Positions 5,854 through 9,602 of a stretch of 9,602 nt of DNA are shown one piece after another. The notes beneath the pieces are model-generated. The model was not told where the DNA came from. It did no database searches and saw only the letters and a list, made by a program, of their open reading frames with translations. The translations under genes were made by a program, and so were the position numbers. The first letter of the stretch is position 1. Every line of letters begins with the position of its first letter. Source of the DNA: Candidatus Nomurabacteria bacterium RIFCSPLOWO2_01_FULL_41_12. Lineage in GTDB: Bacteria > Patescibacteriota > Minisyncoccia > Phycocordibacterales > UBA9973. The DNA lies in contig MFUY01000001.1 in NCBI GenBank assembly GCA_001787035.1, forward strand, positions 11,524 through 21,125, given 5' to 3'.

Positions 5854-6267
5854 ATGTCTGAATCAAGCGAATTCCGGCTCGGGCGCAGCGTCTCGATAGA
5901 CCAGGCCGCGGATTTATTGAGAGTTTCACGGCGCACCATCTACAAACGAATCGAGGATGGTCGGCTACGAACCGTCCGTACGATGGGTAGCTCGCAGCGA
6001 GTGCTCGTGGAGTCTCTCTACGGTCTTGGACTTGAGGTCCCCGACCGAGTAACAGAACAGACGCCCCCTGCGCCTCCTGCTGTTGAGGCAGTAGAGGTGC
6101 ATCAGGAACGACCGTCGCGCGAGCAGGAAGATCTTCCCAAAGGGGCTGGATTTCTGCGGAACGGGGACGAGCCACCACCATGTCCGACTTGTGGTGGAAT
6201 TACGATTCGAGCCATCGGGAACTCCTACAAATGCGTAAACTGTGGGGAGATAACCGTATGCTCGTGA
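5854..6267 (+). CDS. HTH DNA-binding protein with C-terminal zinc ribbon
   Basis: A 137-residue protein, probably a small DNA-binding regulator. Residues 13-55 form an excisionase/MerR-type helix-turn-helix (VSIDQAADLLRVSRRTIYKR, then EDGRLRTVRT and a wing-like segment). A Pro/Glu-rich linker (about 65-105) follows, then a zinc ribbon with CPTC (110-113) and CVNC (127-130), plus C136. Such HTH domains are used by recombination directionality factors and by small regulators; no integrase is nearby. The ATG at 5854 has SD GGAAGGAG nine bases upstream. The gene is clearly GC-rich compared with its surroundings, has its own promoter and terminator, and lies between the two structured RNAs. The partner or operator is unknown. 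The long opposite-strand frames over it are GC-driven shadows. Confidence 0.87.
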   Translation: MSESSEFRLGRSVSIDQAADLLRVSRRTIYKRIEDGRLRTVRTMGSSQRVLVESLYGLGLEVPDRVTEQTPPAPPAVEAVEVHQERPSREQEDLPKGAGFLRNGDEPPPCPTCGGITIRAIGNSYKCVNCGEITVCS

Positions 6268-6308
6268 CTTCACGGCTCACGAAAAAGAGGGGGACATATC
6301 GTCCAAAG

Positions 6309-6350
6309 AAAGCCAGATGAACACCGAAAGGAGTATGTTCGCTGGCTTTT
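6309..6350 (+). terminator. Terminator of the HTH/zinc-ribbon gene
   Basis: AAAGCCAG (6309-6316) pairs with CTGGCTTT (6342-6349). Inside, GAACA (6319-6323) pairs with TGTTC (6336-6340). A TTTT run ends the stem and ATTTT follows. It is a standard Rho-independent terminator. Confidence 0.85.
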
Positions 6351-6373
6351 ACAATTTTAATAGATTAATTTTA

Positions 6374-6397
6374 TTGACAAATATATATTTATATATG
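6374..6397 (+). promoter_or_regulatory. Promoter-like segment of structured RNA 2
   Basis: TTGACA (6374-6379), then an ATATAT tract with TATATA or TATATG 10-12 bases downstream. It aligns without gaps to the segment before RNA 1 (identical TTATTGACAAAT and ATTTATATAT blocks). Confidence 0.55.
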
Positions 6398-6399
6398 AA

Positions 6400-6585
6400 G
6401 ATTAATACGAACCGTGGGCTAGGGTATGGCGATAGCTGGATAGAAAAAGATGAGTTCTGTGTGTGGAAAGAGGTGTATGATGAGCGCCTCCCATCCCTAC
6501 AGAAGACCGTCTTTTTCTTGCACCTCCACCTACGGCCCCCATCAAGGACCGACAGCTTTTATAGTGTCGGCCCTTTCTATTTTTA
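6400..6585 (+). ncRNA. Probable structured non-coding RNA 2 (about 180 nt), related to RNA 1
   Basis: It starts with the same 5' block as RNA 1, CCGTGGGCTAGGGTATGGC at 6412-6430 (17 of 19 identical). Helix 1 is CCGTGGG (6412-6418) with CCTACGG (6529-6535). Helix 2 is TAGGG-bulge-ATGG (6420-6429) with CCATCCCTA (6491-6499). Helix 3 is GAGGTG (6470-6475) with CGCCTC (6485-6490). GAAAAAGA (6443-6450) is complementary to TCTTTTTC (6510-6517), a possible pseudoknot across helix 2. A terminator closes the unit. The 89-codon open frame across it lacks an SD and starts inside the previous terminator, so I do not regard this as coding. No known RNA family is recognised. Confidence 0.62.
6546..6585 (+). 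terminator. Terminator of RNA 2
   Basis: CCGACA (6549-6554) pairs with TGTCGG (6565-6570), extended by GG/CC past one bulged A, and is followed by a pyrimidine-rich tail ending in TTTTT. Confidence 0.75.
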
Positions 6586-6594
6586 GTTTAATAT

Positions 6595-6623
6595 TTGACA
6601 GATTAGCTTTCAGGCTGTAATCT
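6595..6623 (+). promoter_or_regulatory. Promoter of the multi-CxxC gene
   Basis: Perfect TTGACA (6595-6600), 17 bases, then TAATCT (6618-6623) preceded by TG. The start near 6630 leaves a very short leader that begins almost at the SD AGGAGG (6631-6636). Confidence 0.75.
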
Positions 6624-6643
6624 ATTTTTTAGGAGGCGACGCG

Positions 6644-6940
6644 ATGGCGAGAGTGAAGTGTAAGAGGTGTAGACGGGAATACGGCGAGGAAGCCCGCAAA
6701 GCCCTTGTCAGGGTGAGGGTTTCTGGGGGTCTGACCGTTCCGGTTTGTCGGGACGGGTGCGAAGGGACCGACTTCCGTCCCGCGCCCACCCAGTTCGTGT
6801 CGGCGCCAGGGGAGCCTGGTTTGCCACGGTGCTCACAGTGTTCATTGTTGATTTCGACGATGGAGAAGGGGTGCCCCGTCCATGGGATCAGTGGGATCAG
6901 CGAAACTTCGCGACGGACAGTGGAGCTCATGAGGAGGTAA
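6644..6940 (+). CDS. Small zinc-finger-like protein of unknown function
   Basis: A 98-residue, GC-rich orphan. Two clusters of possible zinc ligands are visible: C6-x2-C9 with C35-x3-C39, and C63-x2-C66 with C77-x2-H80. Between them is a basic/hydrophobic stretch (VRVRVSGGLTVPV). The pattern suggests one or two zinc-ribbon or treble-clef knuckles that could bind nucleic acid, but I do not recognise the family. The ATG at 6644 has a consensus AGGAGG seven bases upstream. Its last codons and stop contain GAGGAGG, which serves as the SD of the next ORF, so the two are probably translated together. Own promoter and no shared codon style with the AT-rich neighbours suggest the same kind of cassette as the gene at 429. 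Confidence 0.8.
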   Translation: MARVKCKRCRREYGEEARKALVRVRVSGGLTVPVCRDGCEGTDFRPAPTQFVSAPGEPGLPRCSQCSLLISTMEKGCPVHGISGISETSRRTVELMRR

Positions 6941-6942
6941 TC

Positions 6943-7128
6943 GTGAAACAGGAGGATCTTGCGGAAGTGAATCACGTTGCGGCTCGTGAGGCGTTACGTG
7001 ATGATGCGGATCATTACACCCGGAGAGACAAGGAAAATCCCCGTGGCGTGAAGTCCAAGGTGGCGGGCAAGACACTGAGGGCTGAACCGAGGGGCTGTGT
7101 TGGTGGCTGGGGTCCTGGGGGACCATAG
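6943..7128 (+). CDS. Small coupled ORF, 61 residues, GTG start
   Basis: GTG at 6943 lies six bases after GAGGAGG (6931-6937), which overlaps the end of the upstream gene. The product begins with an acidic, probably helical segment (KQEDLAEVNHVAAREALRDD), then a basic central part and a Gly/Pro-rich tail (CVGGWGPGGP). It is followed within about 15 bases by a strong hairpin. The frame is open further upstream, but that overlaps the multi-CxxC gene and lacks an SD. Placement, SD and composition support a real gene. No family is recognised. Confidence 0.55.
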   Translation: MKQEDLAEVNHVAAREALRDDADHYTRRDKENPRGVKSKVAGKTLRAEPRGCVGGWGPGGP

Positions 7129-7143
7129 TAAGTGTTCGGCGCA

Positions 7144-7195
7144 CCCCGCCGTGAGTTATCCGGCGGGGGAAAGTAGTAGCTCTTTCGTTTTTATT
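7144..7195 (+). terminator. Terminator after the small coupled ORF
   Basis: CCCCGCCG (7144-7151) pairs perfectly with CGGCGGGG (7161-7168) around a nine-base loop. A smaller GAAAG/CTTTC hairpin follows, and GTTTTTATTTT begins right after it. The T-run is not directly on the main stem, so termination may use both hairpins. Confidence 0.65.
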
Positions 7196-7206
7196 TTAAT
7201 ATCGTG

Positions 7207-7259
7207 TGTCCCGATTTTGATTTATCAAAATCGAGGATCCTCGACTTTATGTCGGGACA
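7207..7259. repeat. Palindromic repeat element with GGATCC core
   Basis: Outer arms TGTCCCGA (7207-7214) and TCGGGACA (7252-7259) enclose a nine-bp hairpin (7212-7220 with 7225-7233, loop TTTA), a perfect 14-bp palindrome TCGAGGATCCTCGA (7231-7244) and a small hairpin CGAC/GTCG. The order, arm - loop - palindrome - loop - arm with a GGATCC centre, matches the repeat inside tsaD. A further 11-bp hairpin (7265-7290) follows and may act as a terminator. Confidence 0.65.
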
Positions 7260-7313
7260 TCGTGCGCCTCGAAGCAATGCTCTCGGGGTGTGTTTATTTA
7301 TGGATAAGAATTT

Positions 7314-7341
7314 TTGCAATTAAACCTAAAAATGTTATTAT
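7314..7341 (+). promoter_or_regulatory. Promoter upstream of the tRNA-Glu/GIY-YIG locus
   Basis: TTGCAA (7314-7319), 16 bases, then TATTAT (7336-7341) with a correctly placed extended -10 TG (7333-7334). The start near 7348 would transcribe the broken tRNA copy, the GIY-YIG gene, tRNA-Glu and perhaps the HEPN gene in one RNA. It may be the original tRNA-Glu promoter. Confidence 0.6.
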
Positions 7342-7360
7342 ATTTTTACGAAGTAAATTT

Positions 7361-7416
7361 TTGGCCCTATCCTCCCTCGGCCGTAGCCCTATGGGCGAGG
7401 CTAACGGTTAGGACAC
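7361..7416 (+). pseudogene. Broken 5' copy of tRNA-Glu
   Basis: TTGGCCCTATC (7361-7371) matches TTGGCCCCATC at the start of the intact tRNA-Glu (7651-7661) in 10 of 11 bases. CTAACGGTTAGGACA (7401-7415) is identical over 15 bases to its D arm (7664-7678). Between them the usual two bases GT are replaced by 29 bases that form a hairpin (CCTCG 7375-7379 with CGAGG 7396-7400). Anticodon and T arms are missing. The GIY-YIG ATG follows five bases later. Confidence 0.6.
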
Positions 7417-7419
7417 TTT

Positions 7420-7674
7420 ATGCATATAGTATATGTATTAAAAAGTTCCATAGATAATAATTTTTATATAGGATGTACTTCCGATGTTGGTGGTAGGATA
7501 GGGTATCACAATAAAGGTAAAGTCAAATCAACAAAACATCGAAGGCCGTTAGTGCTAGTATATAGAGAAGATTATGATAGCATATATGATGCTTTCAAGA
7601 TTGAAAGATATTATAAAACAGCAAAAGGAAAGAGTGAGTTAAAAAAGAAATTGGCCCCATCGTCTAACGGTTAG
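7420..7674 (+). CDS. GIY-YIG nuclease-domain protein (UPF0213-like)
   Basis: An 84-residue single-domain GIY-YIG protein of the UPF0213/YhbQ size class, presumably a metal-dependent DNA nuclease. Visible are VYV (4-6) for GIY, YIG (16-18), R26 and H30 in RIGYHNKG, and E62 in KIERYYK as the catalytic Glu. The last seven residues (LAPSSNG and the TAG stop) are encoded by bases from just before and within tRNA-Glu (7653-7674), so the natural end is probably near residue 77 and the tail is a by-product of abutting the tRNA. No good SD is seen. It sits between two copies of the tRNA 5' region, which suggests it arrived as a small mobile unit. Confidence 0.83.
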   Translation: MHIVYVLKSSIDNNFYIGCTSDVGGRIGYHNKGKVKSTKHRRPLVLVYREDYDSIYDAFKIERYYKTAKGKSELKKKLAPSSNG

Positions 7675-7724
7675 GACATCGGGTTTTCAATCCGGTAATC
7701 AGAGTTCGATTCTCTGTGGGGTCA
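7653..7724 (+). tRNA. tRNA-Glu (TTC)
   Basis: Acceptor GGCCCCA (7653-7659) pairs with TGGGGTC (7717-7723, one G-U), with discriminator A. The D arm region is CTAACGGTTAGGACA. The anticodon loop TTTTCAA gives TTC (glutamate), with two weak G-U pairs in the anticodon stem. The T arm is CAGAG TTCGATT CTCTG. CCA is not encoded. The 5' third overlaps the end of the GIY-YIG frame, and the next ATG lies nine bases after the 3' end. Confidence 0.94.
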
Positions 7725-7733
7725 CAAGTGAAG

Positions 7734-8969
7734 ATGGTTCAGTCAAAAAGTAAAATGAAAAAAAACAAAACCCGCAACAAAAAAGTCAGTAAAAAGATAG
7801 AAAATAAAGACGTGGATCCATTTCGAAGAATGCAAAGTATTTTCGAAAATAATATTTTTTTACATGAAGTATCAATTAAAGAAATAGGTAAACACGCCCA
7901 AAAATACGACAACGAGAACATTAACCCTTTAATGGAAATATTAAAAAATAAAATTGGAAAAGGTAAAAAAGGAAATAAGAAGAAAATAAAATTTTCAAAA
8001 AAGGAATTAAGCGGTGTTCATAAAGTGTTCGAAAACATTATTAAAACCCAGCCATTACAAGGGCATTTATTCTCAAAAAATACAATAGTGTCGATGGTTT
8101 CTACACTAGATATCCTACTTTCAAAATTGTTTAGTTTTTACTACGAAAAAAACCCAAAGAAATTATCACTAGAAAACCAGTCTATTAAGTTTGGGGAATT
8201 AGAAAACATAGAAAATATAGAAGAAGCTCAGAAATTTCTAATAAACAGAGAAATAGAATCTTTATTGATTGAGGAGGGATTAAACAGGAAACTTCAAGTC
8301 TTAAAAAAAGATATGGGCTTGAATCTAGATTCAATTAACAAAAACCTGGAAGAATTAAAGAAACTAATAAAAATAAGAAATCTTATAGTACACAACGAGG
8401 GGCAAATGGATAGAGAATATATAAAAAAGTATGGAGACAAAACCAGCGAATTAAATAAAAACATAATTGTAACGGATAAGTATTTAAATGACTCACTTTT
8501 CTTACTGTACTTTATTGGAACTTATATAATCCAAGAAGCTCAGTTTAGTTTTTCTGAAGAAATTAAAAAGAAAAATTTCTTACTAATTAACCCAATGCAT
8601 TATTTAGTAAAACATGAGCAATATCACCTATTAAGATCTATATATGATTTTGTTTTAAACCCAAAGATAAGTGCTTCAGAAAGAAAGTACATAGTAATTA
8701 ATTATTGTATTGGACTAAAAAAACAAGGTAGAAAATTAGAAGATATAGAAAAAGTACTAATGCTAGAAGATTGGAGCTTAACTCGGGATGATTTTGAGAT
8801 GTGTAAATCTGCCTTGTTAGATAAAGATCAGGAGTTTTATAAATACCTTAAAAAGGTAATAAAGGCAAAAGAAATAGGGCTAGAGGAAATAAATACTTGG
8901 GCAATATTTACTTTTCACAAGGACAAACAGGAATTCAAATCTATTGTTAAAAACGTCAAGCCCCTCTAG
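7734..8969 (+). CDS. HEPN-motif protein, probable toxin or defence RNase
   Basis: A 411-residue, strongly AT-rich, Lys/Asn/Ile-rich, helical protein. A very basic N-tail (to about residue 20) is followed by a helical region and, at residues 215-220, RNLIVH, the exact R-N-x3-H signature of HEPN ribonucleases (R-x4-6-H). It is preceded by a helix with LEELKKLIKI and by the helix around SMVSTLDILLSKLFSFYY that would complete the HEPN bundle. The C-terminal 150 residues are helical and unassigned. HEPN proteins usually cleave RNA in abortive infection or toxin systems, but some are inactive. Start is ATG 7734; frames opening at 7716 would lie inside the tRNA, and ATG 7755 is the alternative. No SD. 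Downstream is a SIR2-like gene in the same direction. Coding is certain, HEPN assignment likely. Confidence 0.8.
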   Translation: MVQSKSKMKKNKTRNKKVSKKIENKDVDPFRRMQSIFENNIFLHEVSIKEIGKHAQKYDNENINPLMEILKNKIGKGKKGNKKKIKFSKKELSGVHKVFENIIKTQPLQGHLFSKNTIVSMVSTLDILLSKLFSFYYEKNPKKLSLENQSIKFGELENIENIEEAQKFLINREIESLLIEEGLNRKLQVLKKDMGLNLDSINKNLEELKKLIKIRNLIVHNEGQMDREYIKKYGDKTSELNKNIIVTDKYLNDSLFLLYFIGTYIIQEAQFSFSEEIKKKNFLLINPMHYLVKHEQYHLLRSIYDFVLNPKISASERKYIVINYCIGLKKQGRKLEDIEKVLMLEDWSLTRDDFEMCKSALLDKDQEFYKYLKKVIKAKEIGLEEINTWAIFTFHKDKQEFKSIVKNVKPL

Positions 8970-9028
8970 CTGTATGTATAAAATAACTAATGTTCTCTAT
9001 TAATGGGTTCCAATTTCGTATAATTAGG

Positions 9029-9080
9029 GTCACAACGCCTAAAACAAGCCCACTGCTGGGCTTTTTTAGTGTGTTGTGAC
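9029..9080 (+). terminator. Long hairpin containing the HEPN gene terminator
   Basis: AAGCCCA (9046-9052) pairs with TGGGCTT (9057-9063) over a four-base loop, followed by more Ts. It is nested in CTAAAA/TTTTAG and in the outer GTCACAAC/GTTGTGAC, about 21 pairs in all. The inner part is a good Rho-independent terminator. The outer arms make it longer than needed. A TATAAT at 9019-9024 just upstream has no -35. Confidence 0.75.
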
Positions 9081-9315
9081 GACCGCAGTGATGTTTTGTC
9101 AGTAGATAAAACCACGAGGGGCGGACTGCGAAAATTCTGAGTGGTGACGAAGAATTATTTGTAGTCACAAATTTTGTGAAGGCACAGGCATAATTTTTCA
9201 GAAGAAAAATAGCCGAGCCGGGGTCGGCAAGTACTTACGTAGAATTTGAGCGAAGTGAAAAATTATACTTAATAACTTGTGACCACGTAAACATAGAATG
9301 CGAAGCATGCTACTG

Positions 9316-9344
9316 TGGTGAAAATACTTTCTTAAGTATATAAT
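9316..9344 (+). promoter_or_regulatory. Promoter of the SIR2-like gene, leaderless
   Basis: A perfect TATAAT (9339-9344) ends exactly six bases before the ATG at 9351. TGGTGA (9316-9321) at 17-base spacing is a weak -35. The transcript would begin at or next to the start codon. Confidence 0.55.
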
Positions 9345-9350
9345 TCTTGC

Positions 9351-9602
9351 ATGGCTTATCCACTTATAATACTAGGCGCTGGTGCGTCTTATGATTATTC
9401 TCCGTCTGGAGGACTAGGTTGTATTGCTCCTCTCACCAAAAATCTTGCTGAAGACAAATTTTTCCACTCTGGATTTTTAGATCGTTACAAAGGAGCGGGT
9501 AATTTGTTGTTGGAAATGATTTATCAAGTTAGGAGTAAAAAAAGAGGCTTTGAAGAAGCCTTGACTGAATTTCTGGAAAAGTCAAAAAATTCTATAGAAA
9601 TG
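9351..9602 (+). CDS. SIR2-like protein, N-terminal part (runs off the right edge)
   Basis: 84 N-terminal residues are visible. The start MAYPLIILGAGASYDYSPSG carries GAGAS (residues 9-13), the NAD-binding turn of SIR2-like proteins, then APLTKNLAEDKFF (26-38), like the 'PPLT..LF' segment common in bacterial defence SIR2 proteins, and a charged helical region. Defence SIR2 domains usually deplete NAD upon infection rather than deacetylate; that role is inferred from the family and from the HEPN gene upstream. Any C-terminal sensor domain lies beyond the window. ATG 9351 is firm because GAGAS proteins start this close to the motif and a TATAAT is placed six bases upstream. No SD. Confidence 0.82.
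   Translation, partial: MAYPLIILGAGASYDYSPSGGLGCIAPLTKNLAEDKFFHSGFLDRYKGAGNLLLEMIYQVRSKKRGFEEALTEFLEKSKNSIEM

Larger units (their letters stand above)
8970..9350. other. Gene-free, hairpin-rich spacer
   Basis: 381 bases without a supportable gene but full of short inverted repeats. They include GTCACAAC (9029-9036) with GTTGTGAC (9073-9080) enclosing the terminator, CGCAGT with ACTGCG (about 9084-9130), TCACAA/TTGTGA (9165-9179), ATTTTTC/GAAAAAT near 9193-9210, GCCGA/TCGGC near 9212-9228, and an ATGC-GAA-GCAT hairpin near 9298-9308. The heptamer GTCACAA or its complement occurs at 9029, 9074, 9164 and 9277. It could be an untranslated RNA, a decayed element or a control region for the SIR2-like gene; I cannot decide. 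Confidence 0.5.

Noticed and set aside
5798..6273. Long minus-strand frames opposite the HTH/zinc-ribbon gene
   Set aside because: The plus frame carries clear HTH and CxxC motifs; the minus frames are compositional shadows.
6317..6586. 89-codon open frame over RNA 2
   Set aside because: It starts inside a terminator hairpin, crosses a promoter and ends in another terminator; no SD or recognisable protein.
7201..7300. Palindromic element as a tRNA or ordinary terminator
   Set aside because: No T arm or anticodon arm can be formed, and no U-run follows the outer stem; a repeat element fits better.
7097..7411. 104-codon frame from the coupled ORF into the tRNA-Glu copy
   Set aside because: It crosses a terminator, a palindromic repeat and a promoter, and has no SD.
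9029..9290. Integron attC site or retron RNA in the spacer
   Set aside because: The arms do not fit the RYYYAAC/GTTRRRY attC core pattern, and no integrase or reverse transcriptase is in the window.
1..9602. CRISPR array
   Set aside because: No regularly spaced direct repeats were seen on either strand.

Overview
The window looks like part of a Candidate Phyla Radiation (Patescibacteria, probably Parcubacteria-grade) chromosome. The reasons are AT-rich, tightly packed housekeeping genes that mostly lack Shine-Dalgarno (SD) sites, tRNAs without encoded CCA, a tsaD interrupted by a small palindromic repeat, and a scatter of GC-rich orphan genes each with its own promoter and hairpin terminator. 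TGA is used as stop, so the code is standard bacterial. The taxon is inferred from gene style, not from a marker-gene tree.

Layout. Positions 1-292 (-) hold the N-terminus of valyl-tRNA synthetase. Positions 331-1170 (+) hold a GC-rich orphan gene with its own promoter and a strong double-hairpin terminator. Positions 1226-5313 (-) hold a compact housekeeping run, read right to left: DUF1653 protein, family-4 uracil-DNA glycosylase, GlmU-like nucleotidyltransferase, glutamate dehydrogenase, tRNA-Val(GAC) and tsaD. The tsaD start codon lies one base from the tRNA 3' end.

Positions 5336-7195 (+) form an accessory block. It has two probable structured RNAs (about 5366-5715 and 6400-6585) that share a 19-nt 5' block and a promoter-like segment. 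They alternate with GC-rich, SD-led small genes: an HTH plus zinc-ribbon protein, a multi-CxxC protein and a coupled 61-residue ORF. Positions 7207-7725 hold a palindromic repeat element, a promoter, a broken 5' copy of tRNA-Glu, a GIY-YIG nuclease ORF whose last codons lie inside the tRNA gene, and an intact tRNA-Glu(TTC).

Positions 7734-9602 (+) hold a very AT-rich HEPN-motif protein, a 380-nt hairpin-rich spacer and the start of a SIR2-like protein. Together these look like a defence or abortive-infection island next to a tRNA.

Two gene-expression styles coexist. AT-rich genes have a -10 box exactly six bases before ATG (valS, DUF1653, SIR2-like) or follow directly on a tRNA, which implies leaderless mRNAs. 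GC-rich orphan genes have TTGACA-type promoters, real leaders and strong SD sites. The most novel candidates are the two related RNAs, the tRNA-Glu/GIY-YIG arrangement, the repeat element present both inside tsaD and at 7207-7259, and the HEPN/SIR2 pair.
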